A DNA stretch of 64,000 nucleotides from Vibrio pelagius (GCF_024347575.1 NZ_AP025503.1:1240001-1304000); one strand, 5' to 3'. Positions 9,364 to 18,606 are shown, counted from the stretch's first letter. Notes: a model not told the origin generated them from the letters alone. Program-made: numbers and translations.

Positions 9364-10275
9364 TTAGACGACTTTGATTCCATCTAGGTGACTCTTACTT
9401 TGTTGTCTTGCAGTGCTGAAGAAGGCTTGTAAGTAGCGTTTGTTTCTATCTGAGTTTCTGACTGCGGCAAATAGGCGGCGAGACAACCCTTTGCCTAACG
9501 GCTTACTCGCGATCAATCCTTGCCTTGAAAATTCACTGATTGCCCAGTTGGGCAGTGCTGCCACACCTAACCCAGCTGAGACCATTTGTACCAACATCAA
9601 GGTGTTGTCGGCCTGTTTCCACTTCTTAGGTTCGATTCCAGCCGGCTGAAGAAAGTGTTTTACTACATCAAGGCGTTGTTTCTGAACCGGATAGGAGAGC
9701 ATCGTCAGCTCGGCCAAGTCTTCAGGTAGAATCGTTTCTTTTTCTGCGAGAGGAGAGTGAATTGCCGTGATCAATCTCATCTCAAAATCAAACAGGGGTT
9801 CATAGTGAACTTCGGATCTCGGCTGGATATCCGAGGTGATCACTAGATCCAGCTCTCCGGCCATCAACGCAGGTAAAGGCTCGAACCCAAAGCCAGAGGA
9901 GAAATCGAGAGTCACGCTTGGCCAAGTCACTTGGTACTCTTTGAGTGCTGGCATCAACCATTGAAAACAGGAGTGGCACTCAATCGCCATATGAAGTCGC
10001 CCGTTCACATCTTCTTTAAGGCTAGCCAGTTCATTCTCAGCCTTCGCCAGTTTTGGCAATATTTCATCCGCTAGTCTTAGCAGTATCTTCCCCTCAGAAG
10101 TGAACTTAACTGGGCGAGTTTTGCGCAGAAAAAGTTGCCCACCCACGCGAGCCTCAAGATCTTTTAATTGATGCGACAAGGCAGATTGAGTCAGGTGTAG
10201 TGATGTCGCGGTTGCGGTCAAAGAACCACTATCACGCAGTGTGGTTAATGTTCGCAGATGTTTGAGCTCTATCAT
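9364..10275 (-). CDS. metR: LysR-type activator MetR
   Basis: A 303-residue LysR regulator: winged helix-turn-helix in residues 1-60 (HLTQSALSHQLKDLE is the recognition region), then a periplasmic-binding-like effector domain. The segments CHSCFQWLMPALKEYQ and GFEPLPALMAGELDLVITSD are typical of MetR, the homocysteine-responsive activator of metE and other methionine genes. It is divergent from metE across a 271-bp promoter region that also contains MetJ boxes, the arrangement seen in enteric bacteria and V. cholerae. Identification is firm from sequence plus context. Confidence 0.95.
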   Translation of the reverse strand: MIELKHLRTLTTLRDSGSLTATATSLHLTQSALSHQLKDLEARVGGQLFLRKTRPVKFTSEGKILLRLADEILPKLAKAENELASLKEDVNGRLHMAIECHSCFQWLMPALKEYQVTWPSVTLDFSSGFGFEPLPALMAGELDLVITSDIQPRSEVHYEPLFDFEMRLITAIHSPLAEKETILPEDLAELTMLSYPVQKQRLDVVKHFLQPAGIEPKKWKQADNTLMLVQMVSAGLGVAALPNWAISEFSRQGLIASKPLGKGLSRRLFAAVRNSDRNKRYLQAFFSTARQQSKSHLDGIKVV

Positions 10276-10342
10276 GAGTAACCCTCATAGTTCCTAAGCT
10301 GATGTTCAATATTTCTTAATAACTACCCTACGTCGTTTTTAT

Positions 10343-10366
10343 GGATGTGTAAACATCTAGACGTCT
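10343..10366. promoter_or_regulatory. MetJ operator (tandem met boxes) between metR and metE
   Basis: AGACGTCT at 10359-10366 is the exact MetJ consensus half-operator. The contiguous 8-mers before it, AAACATCT (10351) and GGATGTGT (10343), match at 6 and 5 of 8 positions, giving the usual tandem array. A further AGACGCCT (7 of 8) lies at 10480-10487 close to metE. S-adenosylmethionine-loaded MetJ would repress one or both genes. Confidence 0.8.
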
Positions 10367-10546
10367 AATTGTTTTCGGTTTTCTCATATGTGAATTCATC
10401 AACATGAGGTTTTCTAATAAACAAGTTGAATATTTGGAGATTGTTCACAAACACATTTGGCGAGATAGTTTAGCCATCCAGACGCCTTTTAAAGAAATTA
10501 TTCAGCGTCTGACCGGATTCGAAAATAGTGATTAAGGAATAGGCTC

Positions 10547-12862
10547 ATGACAACAACGACTCATATTTTAGGCTACCCACGTATTGGCGAAAAACGAGAA
10601 CTCAAATTCGCTTTAGAAAAGTATTGGCGTGGGGAAATCGATCAAACGGAACTCAAAGCTGTCGGCAGTCAGTTGCGTAAACGTAATTGGCAAGTTCAAT
10701 CAGGCGCCAATCTAAGCTTTGTCACGGCTGGCGATTTCGCTTGGTACGATCATGTTCTTGCTACTACGTTACTTCTCGGACATGTGCCAAAGCGTCACAA
10801 CCAAGGCTTCCCTGATTTGGATACACTGTTCCGTGTTGGTCGCGGTCAATCTCAGATCAGTTGCTGTGGCTCAAATCATAACCATGACCAAGATGGCGCC
10901 GCGGCATCAGACATGACCAAGTGGTTTAACACCAATTACCACTACATTGTGCCTGAATTCAGCAAGGATGATTCTTTTGAGGTGAGCTGGCCGCAACTGT
11001 TTGACGAAGTCAATCAAGCGATCAAAGCGGGTCATAAAGTGAAACCAGTATTATTAGGGCCGTTGTCCTACCTCTACCTAGGTAAGGAAGTGGAAGAAGG
11101 GTTTGATCGTCTAAGCTTACTGCCTCGTTTGCTAACTGCCTATCAGGGAATCTTGGCGAAGTTAGCGAAGCTGGGCGTGGAGTGGGTACAGATCGATGAG
11201 CCAATTCTTGCTTTGGAGCTAGAAACCAAATGGGCAGACTCTTTCAAGCTTGCGTACCAAGTGATTCAGGGCGATGTAAAGCTACTACTAACCACCTACT
11301 TTGATTCCGTGAACGATACGCTAGATAAGATTATTGACCTTCCGGTAAACGGACTACATATTGACTTGGCTGCTGCTCCTCGACAGTTGAAAGACGTGGT
11401 TGAAAAACTGCCTCAAGATTGGGTTCTTTCTGCAGGTGTTATTAATGGTCGCAATGTATGGCGCGCTGATTTGGCTACGCTACTGGCGTCGCTTCTACCT
11501 ATCAAAGAATCTTTTGGAGAAAGACTGTGGGTGGCAAGTTCTTGTTCTCTACTGCACAGCCCGGTCGATTTAGAGCTAGAAGAGACCTTAACGGAAGAGG
11601 TGAAGAGTTGGTTCGCATTCGCCAAGCAGAAAGTTGCAGAAGTGAGCTTACTCGGTGCTGCGCTAGATGGTGATCAGAAAGCGATATTAGCTTGTGAGAC
11701 TTACAGTTTGCCGATTGAGGCTCGTAAGCAAGCGACTCATGTAAACAAGCCACATGTTCAGGCGAGATTGAAAACACTAACGAAAGCGATTGGCGAGCGA
11801 AGCGCCCCTTATGCAGAGCGAGCGGCTCACCAAGCTGAAGTATTGGGCTTACCGTTGTTGCCGACAACAACCATAGGCTCTTTCCCGCAAACTGGCGAGA
11901 TCCGAGTTCAACGCAGTGCGTATCGCGCAGGAAAACTGAATGAAAGCGAGTACAAACAAGCATTGAAAGGGCACATTGCAGACGCGGTCAAACGTCAAGA
12001 GGCACTCGATCTTGATGTGCTTGTTCATGGAGAAGCGGAACGCAATGACATGGTGGAGTACTTTGCTGAGAACTTAGCTGGTTTCCAAACGACCAAGTTT
12101 GGATGGGTTCAAAGTTACGGCTCTCGCTGCGTGAAACCAGCTATCGTTGTTGCTGATATTGAGCGAGAAAACCCAATCACCGTTGAGTGGTCGACTTACG
12201 CCCAGTCGCTGACTTCTAAGCAGATGAAAGGCATGCTAACGGGGCCGGTGACAATCTTGTGTTGGACTTTCCCTCGTGAAGATATCTCTCGCAAAGAGAT
12301 CGCAAACCAATTAGCGTTTGCACTGCGTGACGAGGTGTCCGATCTACAAGATGCCGGCATTAACATTATTCAGATTGATGAACCGGCAATTCGTGAAGGG
12401 TTGCCTTTGAAGAAAGCTGATCATGCGGAGTATTTGGAGTGGGCTGTTGATGCGTTTAAAGTTTCTGCTGGAAGCGCGAAGCCAGAGACACAAATTCACA
12501 CCCACATGTGTTACAGCGAATTTAATGAGATCATCGAGTCAGTGGCAGCACTGGATGCAGATGTTATTACCATCGAAACCTCTCGCTCAAACATGGAATT
12601 GCTGAAAGCGTTTGAAGAATTCAATTACCCGAATGAGATTGGCCCTGGTGTGTATGATATCCACTCACCAAACATTCCTTCAGAGGAGTGGATTGTGGGC
12701 TTGCTTAAGAAAGCAGCAGAGAAGATCCCAGCAGAACGCTTATGGGCAAACCCAGACTGCGGCCTTAAAACTCGCAATTGGGAAGAAACCGAAGCGGCAT
12801 TAGCCAATCTTGTTTCAGCAACTAAAACGCTGCGCAAAGAGTGGCAAACCGAAACAATTTAA
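10547..12862 (+). CDS. metE: Cobalamin-independent methionine synthase MetE
   Basis: A 771-residue enzyme that methylates homocysteine with 5-methyltetrahydropteroyl-polyglutamate. It begins [17 protein letters not shown], typical of MetE, and the C-terminal catalytic barrel shows [24 protein letters not shown], the zinc ligands in HTHMCYSEF and [10 protein letters not shown], and IQIDEPA. A ribosome binding site (AAGGAA) precedes the ATG. It is slightly longer than the usual 753-760 residues because of a Cys/His-rich insertion around residues 101-117 (CCGSNHNHD) just before the conserved [11 protein letters not shown]. It is regulated by MetR and MetJ from the divergent promoter region. Confidence 0.97.
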   Translation: MTTTTHILGYPRIGEKRELKFALEKYWRGEIDQTELKAVGSQLRKRNWQVQSGANLSFVTAGDFAWYDHVLATTLLLGHVPKRHNQGFPDLDTLFRVGRGQSQISCCGSNHNHDQDGAAASDMTKWFNTNYHYIVPEFSKDDSFEVSWPQLFDEVNQAIKAGHKVKPVLLGPLSYLYLGKEVEEGFDRLSLLPRLLTAYQGILAKLAKLGVEWVQIDEPILALELETKWADSFKLAYQVIQGDVKLLLTTYFDSVNDTLDKIIDLPVNGLHIDLAAAPRQLKDVVEKLPQDWVLSAGVINGRNVWRADLATLLASLLPIKESFGERLWVASSCSLLHSPVDLELEETLTEEVKSWFAFAKQKVAEVSLLGAALDGDQKAILACETYSLPIEARKQATHVNKPHVQARLKTLTKAIGERSAPYAERAAHQAEVLGLPLLPTTTIGSFPQTGEIRVQRSAYRAGKLNESEYKQALKGHIADAVKRQEALDLDVLVHGEAERNDMVEYFAENLAGFQTTKFGWVQSYGSRCVKPAIVVADIERENPITVEWSTYAQSLTSKQMKGMLTGPVTILCWTFPREDISRKEIANQLAFALRDEVSDLQDAGINIIQIDEPAIREGLPLKKADHAEYLEWAVDAFKVSAGSAKPETQIHTHMCYSEFNEIIESVAALDADVITIETSRSNMELLKAFEEFNYPNEIGPGVYDIHSPNIPSEEWIVGLLKKAAEKIPAERLWANPDCGLKTRNWEETEAALANLVSATKTLRKEWQTETI

Positions 12863-12913
12863 GGTTTGTAAAGTTTGAATAAGGCTTTGTATCTGAGACC
12901 TTACTTGCACAAA

Positions 12914-12937
12914 AAAGCCTCGCACTCGCGAGGCTTT
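12914..12937. terminator. Terminator between metE and aspS
   Basis: A 10-bp stem (AAAGCCTCGC at 12914-12923 with GCGAGGCTTT at 12928-12937), a 4-nt loop and an A-rich left flank. It sits between convergent metE and the aspS operon. Confidence 0.8.
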
Positions 12938-12951
12938 CACTCCTAATTTTG

Positions 12952-13000
12952 CTCGAATCTCGAATCTCGAATCTCGAATCTCGAATCTCGAATCTCGAAT
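12952..13000. repeat. Seven perfect tandem copies of a 7-bp unit (CTCGAAT)
   Basis: Forty-nine bases are seven exact copies of CTCGAAT. The last base of the array is the first plus-strand base of the aspS stop codon, so the array abuts the end of that gene. On the minus strand the unit reads ATTCGAG. A related array (CTCGTAT) occurs at 33878-33919. Confidence 0.95.
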
Positions 13001-13395
13001 CAGCTACCGCTTTGGCAGGTTTGCTTGCTGATCGGCTGTTCTACCATCAACTGACCGCGCGTATTGCGAATCTTGATGTTGTACACTAAGCCCATATCTA
13101 GGTTTGCTCGTACGTCTGAGCTTGTACAGTAGCTATTGACACTGCTTTTCAGCACTTGATTGAGCGGCTTTGCTCCCTGAGCATCTTGGTTGTAGATCAT
13201 CATGATTTCAATCACGGTGTTCTTTGCCAAGACACGCATTATTTTCAATGGGCCATATTCGATAGGCAGGCCTGCTGAAAGCACACCTGCTCGGTGTTGC
13301 GCCATCATTTCTAACTGACGTTGTTTGTCTTGGTCACTTGAACTACAACCCGCAAGGACGAGCGCAGCCAGTGATCCGATAATCCACTTCTTCAC
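13000..13395 (-). CDS. aspS: Pilotin-like lipoprotein AspS (type II secretion)
   Basis: A 131-residue lipoprotein: signal MKKWIIGSLAALVLAGC with lipobox LAGC (Cys17), then a mostly soluble domain containing two cysteines (in NSYCTSS and SKQTCQ) that could form the disulfide of the AspS/GspS-beta pilotin family. In V. cholerae I recall the pilotin gene VC1703 lying next to metE (VC1704), and the same neighbourhood is seen here, which supports the call. The pilotin would bring the GspD secretin to the outer membrane. The GTG start lies one base after the yciI stop, so it is probably co-translated with yciI. Confidence 0.75.
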   Translation of the reverse strand: MKKWIIGSLAALVLAGCSSSDQDKQRQLEMMAQHRAGVLSAGLPIEYGPLKIMRVLAKNTVIEIMMIYNQDAQGAKPLNQVLKSSVNSYCTSSDVRANLDMGLVYNIKIRNTRGQLMVEQPISKQTCQSGS

Positions 13396-13396
13396 G

Positions 13397-13693
13397 TTAA
13401 AATACTTTCTTAAATGGTTTTACAATCACGTTAGCATAAACACCAGCTTCAATATATGGGTCTGCGTCTGCCCAAGCTTGCGCTTCTTCTAGTGAATTAA
13501 ACTCTGCAATAACCGTTGAGCCTGTAAAACCAGCTTCACCTGGGTTATCTGAGTCGATCGCAGGCATTGGGCCAGCAGTCAATAAACGGCCTTCATCGTG
13601 AAGTGTTTGTAGGCGCTCTAGATGTTGAGGACGAACGCTTAAGCGCTTTTCCAATGAGTTTTCGACGTCTTGAGAAAAAATCACGTACCACAT
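13397..13693 (-). CDS. yciI: YciI family protein
   Basis: A 98-residue dimeric alpha-beta barrel protein of the YciI/YCII type. It starts [20 protein letters not shown], and contains the conserved HLERL and later [21 protein letters not shown], the family's C-terminal pattern. Biochemical role is unknown; members have a possible His/Asp active site. It sits directly upstream of aspS and in the same general cluster as yciA and yciB, as in other gammaproteobacteria. Confidence 0.9.
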   Translation of the reverse strand: MWYVIFSQDVENSLEKRLSVRPQHLERLQTLHDEGRLLTAGPMPAIDSDNPGEAGFTGSTVIAEFNSLEEAQAWADADPYIEAGVYANVIVKPFKKVF

Positions 13694-13823
13694 ATTGGTA
13701 TATCCTTATTTATACTTCACAAAAAAAGAGGCTCGATGAGCTATGTAGCTAATTTACGCGAACTAATCCTATTTGGAAGAGGGGAAAAGAAGAAAGTGTG
13801 AATTGATGCGCGTCGAAGAGGCT

Positions 13824-13862
13824 GGGTCTTTAAAAGCTGCATAGAAAACGTTCTAAAGACCC
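13824..13862. other. 9-bp stem-loop between yciA and yciI
   Basis: GGGTCTTTA (13824-13832) pairs with TAAAGACCC (13854-13862) across a 21-nt loop. It lies just 3' of yciA on the minus strand. With no T tract on that side, it is at best a weak terminator or an mRNA-end stabiliser. Confidence 0.4.
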
Positions 13863-13890
13863 TAAATTGATTGGTTATGAGGTGGTTGAA

Positions 13891-14286
13891 TTATTTCGCG
13901 ATAGCGCGCGGCTTGCCGTCAGAATCAATAGCAACATAGTTGAAGGTTGCGTCACAGACCATAAAGCGGTCTTCGATACCGTGGTCACGAACGGGTTTAA
14001 CCCAAACCGCCAAATCGATGCTCATTGAAGTGCGACCGATCTTGGTACATTCACCATAAACACATACCACGTCTCCCACCTTGACTGGTTTTTTGAACGT
14101 GATGCTCGAAACCGATACCGTTACGATGCGGCCGCATGAGATTTCTTTCGCTAGAATGCCGCCAGCTAAATCGAGCTGAGACATGATCCATCCACCGAAC
14201 ACGTCGCCATTGGCGTTGGTGTCGGCAGGCATAGCAAGAGTGCGAAGAAGAAGTTGGCCTTTTGGCGCATCAGAAGTGTGACTCAT
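13891..14286 (-). CDS. yciA: Acyl-CoA thioesterase YciA
   Basis: A hot-dog fold thioesterase of about 131 residues from the ATG at 14286 (MSHTSDAPKGQLLLRT). The motif MPADTNANGDVFGGWIMSQLDLAGG holds the catalytic Asp and the helix found in YciA-type broad-range acyl-CoA thioesterases, followed by TVSVSSITFKKPVKVGD. The frame extends eight codons further upstream, but family proteins start at MSH or close to it. Expected role: cytosolic hydrolysis of acyl-CoAs, maintaining free CoA and acyl pools. It follows yciB, from which it is separated by a terminator. Confidence 0.93.
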   Translation of the reverse strand: MSHTSDAPKGQLLLRTLAMPADTNANGDVFGGWIMSQLDLAGGILAKEISCGRIVTVSVSSITFKKPVKVGDVVCVYGECTKIGRTSMSIDLAVWVKPVRDHGIEDRFMVCDATFNYVAIDSDGKPRAIAK

Positions 14287-14378
14287 TATAAGGGATTCCC
14301 AAAACATCAATAAGTCAGTGGCCAGCGTTTATCCTAATGACCACTGTGAACGAAATAATGTGCAAGATTGTAACAAAA

Positions 14379-14398
14379 AATGAGATTGAGGTCTCATT
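14379..14398 (-). terminator. Terminator downstream of yciB
   Basis: AATGAGA (14379-14385) pairs with TCTCATT (14392-14398); on the minus strand the stem is followed by a T tract (plus-strand A run at 14375-14380). It ends yciB transcription before yciA. Confidence 0.7.
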
Positions 14399-14404
14399 CG
14401 ACCA

Positions 14405-14968
14405 TTACTCCTTGTCTCGATTTTTCTCAGAATATTGTTGTTTGTCGTCAGGCAAATTTTTGTAGATGTATAAACCGGTCAATAAAGTCAATGTAATGGT
14501 CGCGATCAATAGACCAAATACTTTGAAATTCACCCATACATCGAGTGATAAGTTGAAAGCAACATAGACATTTAAAATCGCACACAACACGAAAAACAGC
14601 GCCCACACCCAACTAATATTGCGCCATACAGAGTCAGGCAAAGAAATCTCTTTCCCAAGCATACCCTTTATCACCGGTTTGCCTATTAGTTGGCTCACCG
14701 TTAAACCAATGGCGAATAGCGTGTAGACAATGGTGACCTTCCATTTAATAAAGTTATCGTCATGCAGAAATATCGTCATACCACCGAATATTGCAACCAT
14801 CGCAAAGGTAATGAGCTGCATCTTCTCGACTTTTCTGTAAAGGAGGTAGGTGAGTGCAATTTGAATGGCTGTAGCTGCGATTAGCGCGCCGGTCGCGATG
14901 TAGATGTCATACATCTTATATAGAGCAAAGAAGATGATAAGCGGGACAAAGTCGATAATTTGCTTCAT
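14405..14968 (-). CDS. yciB: YciB/IspZ inner membrane protein (septation protein A)
   Basis: A 187-residue inner-membrane protein with about five helices. The start [20 protein letters not shown] and the segments [15 protein letters not shown] and [14 protein letters not shown] are the YciB/IspZ signature. In E. coli YciB affects envelope integrity and interacts with elongation and division proteins; in Shigella IspZ is needed for septation. Length is normal (about 180). It is a single gene in the yciB-yciA-yciI group. Confidence 0.95.
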   Translation of the reverse strand: MKQIIDFVPLIIFFALYKMYDIYIATGALIAATAIQIALTYLLYRKVEKMQLITFAMVAIFGGMTIFLHDDNFIKWKVTIVYTLFAIGLTVSQLIGKPVIKGMLGKEISLPDSVWRNISWVWALFFVLCAILNVYVAFNLSLDVWVNFKVFGLLIATITLTLLTGLYIYKNLPDDKQQYSEKNRDKE

Positions 14969-15077
14969 GTTAGACCGAACATCCAGTTGAGATTGTTCCT
15001 TTCAGTCTAGCTAAAAGTGCTTCGATGCAAAATAGCTCGAAGCACATGAAAATGAAATGTTTGATTGAGTGAAGTTG

Positions 15078-15326
15078 TTATCGTGTACATGCAGTTTGAT
15101 AACGTGGAATAAGTTGTTTGATGTCTTCCAAGTAACCTTCACTTCTTAGGTTGTCTAGTGTCTGTTCGAGCTCTTCTTCGCTCATCATAAAGCATGTTGA
15201 TTTGCCCGTCGTAAGATCCAGATATTCGTGATATTCATGCTCTGTGAAGTGGCCAATGCGATCCATGAGTAGTGTTTTAATCCCGTGGTGAATTAAGCCG
15301 TAATATGTATGTCTTTGTAAGGTCAT
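15078..15326 (-). CDS. Unknown small protein
   Basis: An 82-residue soluble protein, acidic in the second half (MSEEELEQTLDNLRSEGYL), with a N-terminal LQRHTYYGLIHHGIKTLLMD. It has no signal peptide and no domain I recognise. The ATG is preceded by a purine-rich GGAGGATAGGCT stretch, a strong ribosome binding site, which supports a real gene. It lies upstream of yciB in the same direction, 109 bp away. Function unknown. Confidence 0.7.
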   Translation of the reverse strand: MTLQRHTYYGLIHHGIKTLLMDRIGHFTEHEYHEYLDLTTGKSTCFMMSEEELEQTLDNLRSEGYLEDIKQLIPRYQTACTR

Positions 15327-15628
15327 AGCCTATCCTCCGCTGCAAGTCACAATAAGATAGAAGTGCAACCTGCTTGATATTGGTTGGGTTATCTATGACA
15401 AAGCAATTCGAATGCCATTTTCATGTCGAGGATGGATCTTTTTAACTTGAAAGAATGATTTGTTTCATATTTTCATTCAGTTAAAAGATTGCTTCGCCTG
15501 CTTTCACAAAAGCAATACGTGTAGCGCGAAGAATCGTATTAATTTGAGAGGTAATTTTGCACATCAATTTGAGAATATCTCGATTCTCATTTTGACAAAT
15601 TTCATCATCTGTTCTCATCTGATCAAGC
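15327..15628. other. Gene-poor interval with one short hairpin
   Basis: No supported gene. GAGAAT (15571-15576) and ATTCTC (15583-15588) form a small hairpin near the 3' end of the LysR gene. The remainder must hold the promoter of the 82-residue gene; I see no strong box. Confidence 0.4.
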
Positions 15629-16516
15629 TCAATCCACTAACCAATCGACCAGAGCTGAGAGTGAGGTATTTTGGCGATTCTTTGGTTGTAGTAGGAAGTA
15701 ACCATTTCCTGAAAAGACACTGCCTTCACTCACTTTCACTAGTCGACCCAAATCGATGTCTTGTTTCGCAAGCGTAATGTCACCAATGGCGATACCAAAA
15801 CCTTGAATTGCTGCGTTCATGGCCTGATCGAGTGTTGCGAATTGCTGGTTATTTTTGCTTGAAAGTTCATTACTACCGATATGCTCTAACCACAATCGCC
15901 AATCACTCTGCTCATTGTTAGCGTGTAGCCAAGTGTAGTGGGAAAGTTTGTGTGGCTTGATAATGCTCGAGTTAATGTCCGCTAGGTGATCTTTAACAAT
16001 AATCTGCGATTGGCATACCGGAGCCAGTTGTTCGTTGAACAATAGTTGGCTCACGATTGAGTGTTGATTTGGCTTCTTACCATAGGTAATTACCGCATCA
16101 AAGGGGTCAAAACTTGGCTCAAAGACGTGTTTGATGGTGGAAGTGAGTTCCACATCAATCTCAGGAAAAGCCTGTTGAAATGACATCAGTTTGGGGAGTA
16201 GCCAAGAGGTGATACAACTTGGGGCATTAAGCTTGATCTTTGAGGGAGAGCTTGACACTTGATTGAGCGCGGATTGCAGCTGCTGAATGGTTGCTTGAAT
16301 AAGCGGAACGAGCTCTTCACCTTTAGGTGTTAACGATAGGCCACGAGCATGACGATAAAAAAGATCACACCCTAAGCTATCTTCAAACGCCAAGATCTGG
16401 CGGCTAACAGCGCCTTGCGTGACGTTGAGTTCATGTGCGGCGCGGGTAAAATTTAGGTGCCGTGCGGTAGAGAGAAACGCAAGTAAAGTTTTGGTTGAAG
16501 GTAGTGTATGATTCAT
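15629..16516 (-). CDS. LysR-type transcriptional regulator (GcvA-like)
   Basis: A 295-residue LysR regulator. The N-terminal helix-turn-helix (HLNFTRAAHELNVTQGAVSR) and linker are followed by an effector domain with PKLMSFQQAFPEIDVELTS. The form ARHLNFTRAA...VTQGAVSRQI is that of the GcvA/AmpR subgroup. It is divergent from the aminotransferase/binding-protein pair across 181 bp and is the likely regulator of that pair (inference from the classic LysR arrangement). The inducer is unknown but could be an amino acid. Confidence 0.85.
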   Translation of the reverse strand: MNHTLPSTKTLLAFLSTARHLNFTRAAHELNVTQGAVSRQILAFEDSLGCDLFYRHARGLSLTPKGEELVPLIQATIQQLQSALNQVSSSPSKIKLNAPSCITSWLLPKLMSFQQAFPEIDVELTSTIKHVFEPSFDPFDAVITYGKKPNQHSIVSQLLFNEQLAPVCQSQIIVKDHLADINSSIIKPHKLSHYTWLHANNEQSDWRLWLEHIGSNELSSKNNQQFATLDQAMNAAIQGFGIAIGDITLAKQDIDLGRLVKVSEGSVFSGNGYFLLQPKNRQNTSLSALVDWLVD

Positions 16517-16616
16517 ATATTTACCTATGACTTTTTATCATGGCTATTATGTAATTATTTCGATTCAATTATCAATAGTGTTCTGTTTGAATGTAAATAC
16601 TTAATCATCATTTGTG

Positions 16617-16649
16617 ATTCAATATGTGTATATCTCTCATAAATTGAAT
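16617..16649. promoter_or_regulatory. Candidate LysR operator (inverted repeat)
   Basis: ATTCAAT (16617-16623) and ATTGAAT (16643-16649) are perfect inverted half-sites about 50 bp before the aminotransferase start, inside the divergent promoter region. Placement suits a LysR-type site, though arm spacing is longer than the usual T-N11-A. Confidence 0.35.
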
Positions 16650-16697
16650 ATGAACGCGATGGTGATAACATTCTGATTAAATGGAAAGGATCGCCTC

Positions 16698-17822
16698 TTG
16701 ATATCTTTTATCGATAGCTTAGTGCCACAGGCAGTAAAAAAATTAATACCTTACCAATCGGCGAGAAGAATCGGTGGTGATGGTCGCGTTTGGTTAAACG
16801 CAAACGAACTAGAGAGCCCACTGTTTCCGGAAGAAGTTGGGTACAACCGCTATCCAGATTTTTTGCCGCAAGATATAGCGAAGGCGTATCAAGCATATTG
16901 TGGAACGGATGCTGAGACGGTTGCGGTGCGTGGTGCAGATGAGGCGATTGATCTGTTAGTCAGAACCTTCTGTGAACCCGCTCAAGATAAGATACTGATT
17001 TGTTCTCCAACCTACGCAATGTATGAGTTTTGCGCTGATGCGTTGGCGATCGAAACGTTAGATTCGCCGCTCAAGCAAGATTTCAGTTTAGATACTGCCG
17101 ATGTGATAGAGAAAGCGGAACTAGCTAATATCGTTTTCCTCTGCTCACCCAACAACCCAACTGGTAATGTGATTCCTAAACCAGATTTGGTTGAAGTGCT
17201 TGAGGGTACTCAAGGTAAGTCGCTGGTGGTGGTTGATGAAGCCTATATTGAGTTCGAACCGCAGACATCGGCTGTAAACCTGATTGAGCGCTACCCACAT
17301 CTAGTCGTAATTCGTACCTTGTCTAAGGCATTTGGATTGGCTGCAGTACGCTGCGGATTTCTGTTAGCGAGCCCTAACGTGATGCAGTATGTAGTAAAAC
17401 TGATTCCGCCATACCCAATACCTGATTGTTCTTCGCAAATCGTATTGGAGGCACTGTCTGACGAGCGTATTTCTGTAATGCAAGAAGCGACATTAGATCT
17501 GATTCAAGTTCGTAACCGCTTTGCAGTTCAATTGACACAGTTTGATTTCATTGAACAGGTTTATCCGTCGTCAACCAACTTTGTGTTGTTAAAGCACAAG
17601 CCGGAACACCAACTGTTTAGCGTGTTGGCAAAAAATGGCATTGTGACAAGGAATCAACATCATGAACCTGCGTTGCGTCACTGTGTACGCATCAGTATTG
17701 GCAGCCAAGAGAGCATGGATGAAGTGATAGCGTCACTAAGCCACTATCAGAAAGAGCTGCATCAGAAGCAACAAGCTCAGAATAAAGAACCTCAATTTCA
17801 ACTTGATAAAGATCATATCTAG
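16698..17822 (+). CDS. HisC-like PLP aminotransferase
   Basis: A 374-residue class I/II aminotransferase of the histidinol-phosphate aminotransferase type. Visible motifs are LNANELESP near the N terminus, FLCSPNNPTGN, VVDEAYIEF and RTLSKAFGLAAVRCGF, where the Lys of SKAFG binds PLP. It uses TTG as start, with AAAGGA 7 nt upstream; no better start fits. It is not in a his operon. Its 3' end meets an amino-acid binding protein gene in what looks like a two-gene operon, so it may act on an imported amino acid rather than in histidine synthesis (inference). Confidence 0.8.
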   Translation: MISFIDSLVPQAVKKLIPYQSARRIGGDGRVWLNANELESPLFPEEVGYNRYPDFLPQDIAKAYQAYCGTDAETVAVRGADEAIDLLVRTFCEPAQDKILICSPTYAMYEFCADALAIETLDSPLKQDFSLDTADVIEKAELANIVFLCSPNNPTGNVIPKPDLVEVLEGTQGKSLVVVDEAYIEFEPQTSAVNLIERYPHLVVIRTLSKAFGLAAVRCGFLLASPNVMQYVVKLIPPYPIPDCSSQIVLEALSDERISVMQEATLDLIQVRNRFAVQLTQFDFIEQVYPSSTNFVLLKHKPEHQLFSVLAKNGIVTRNQHHEPALRHCVRISIGSQESMDEVIASLSHYQKELHQKQQAQNKEPQFQLDKDHI

Positions 17823-17832
17823 GATGGCAATG

Positions 17833-18606
17833 ATGAAAAAGATACTACTAGGACTTACTTGCGCGGCAGTTTTACTTGGTACTTCTGTACAGGCGAAAGA
17901 GATTCGCTTGGCGTCAGATTTTACCTATCCACCTTTTAACTACAAAAATAGTGAAGGTGTACCGGTTGGCTTCGATATCGAAATAGCCGATGCCTTATGT
18001 GAGCAAGCGAAACTGGACTGTACTTGGGTATCGCAAAGTTGGGACTCCCTTATTCCAAGCTTACTGGCGAGAAAGTCAGATGTGATCATGGCGTCGATGC
18101 GTATTACTGAAGAGCGCAAGCGTAAGATCTTGTTTACCAATAAATACTATCAAACCCCGGCAGTATTCGTTGCCGCTAAAAGTGCAACATTTGAGATCGA
18201 TCAAGAGGGTTTATCGGGTAAAACCATCGGTGTACAACAAGGGACTATTCACGACCGCTATGTGACGGACAAGTTTGGCAGTGTCGCCACCATCAAGCGC
18301 TACACTGGTCAAGATGAAGTCTACCTTGATCTTCAGAATGGCCGTTTAGACGTCACCTTTGGTAATTCAGATCAGCTGTCTCTCGCGTTCTTAGATAAGG
18401 CTGAAGGAGAGGGTTTTGAATTCAAAGGCAAAGCGGTAACTGACAAAGCGTATATCGGTGAAGGCACAGCACTGGCGTTAAGAAAACAAGACTCAAAATT
18501 AGCGGAGCAGTTCAATAATGCCATCGAAGAGATTCGAGCTAACGGCACTTACGATAAAATTGCGGCGAAGTACTTCTCTTTTGATATCTATGGCAGTGAT
18601 TTGTAA
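17833..18606 (+). CDS. Periplasmic basic-amino-acid-type ABC binding protein (orphan)
   Basis: A family 3 solute-binding protein of about 257 residues with signal peptide MKKILLGLTCAAVLLGTSVQA. The mature part reads KEIRLASDFTYPPFNYKNSE, then GFDIEIADALC and LIPSLLARKSDVIMASMRIT, matching the HisJ/ArgT/ArtI group for histidine, lysine, ornithine or arginine. It starts about 10 nt after the aminotransferase stop (AGGA overlaps that stop; ATG at 17830 or 17833). No permease or ATPase gene is adjacent, so it must share a transporter elsewhere or act as a sensor ligand-binding protein. Confidence 0.85.
   Translation: MKKILLGLTCAAVLLGTSVQAKEIRLASDFTYPPFNYKNSEGVPVGFDIEIADALCEQAKLDCTWVSQSWDSLIPSLLARKSDVIMASMRITEERKRKILFTNKYYQTPAVFVAAKSATFEIDQEGLSGKTIGVQQGTIHDRYVTDKFGSVATIKRYTGQDEVYLDLQNGRLDVTFGNSDQLSLAFLDKAEGEGFEFKGKAVTDKAYIGEGTALALRKQDSKLAEQFNNAIEEIRANGTYDKIAAKYFSFDIYGSDL

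Noticed and set aside
16698..17822. Naming the aminotransferase hisC
   Set aside because: It shares the family motifs but is outside any histidine operon and paired with a transport protein, so the specific function is not supported.
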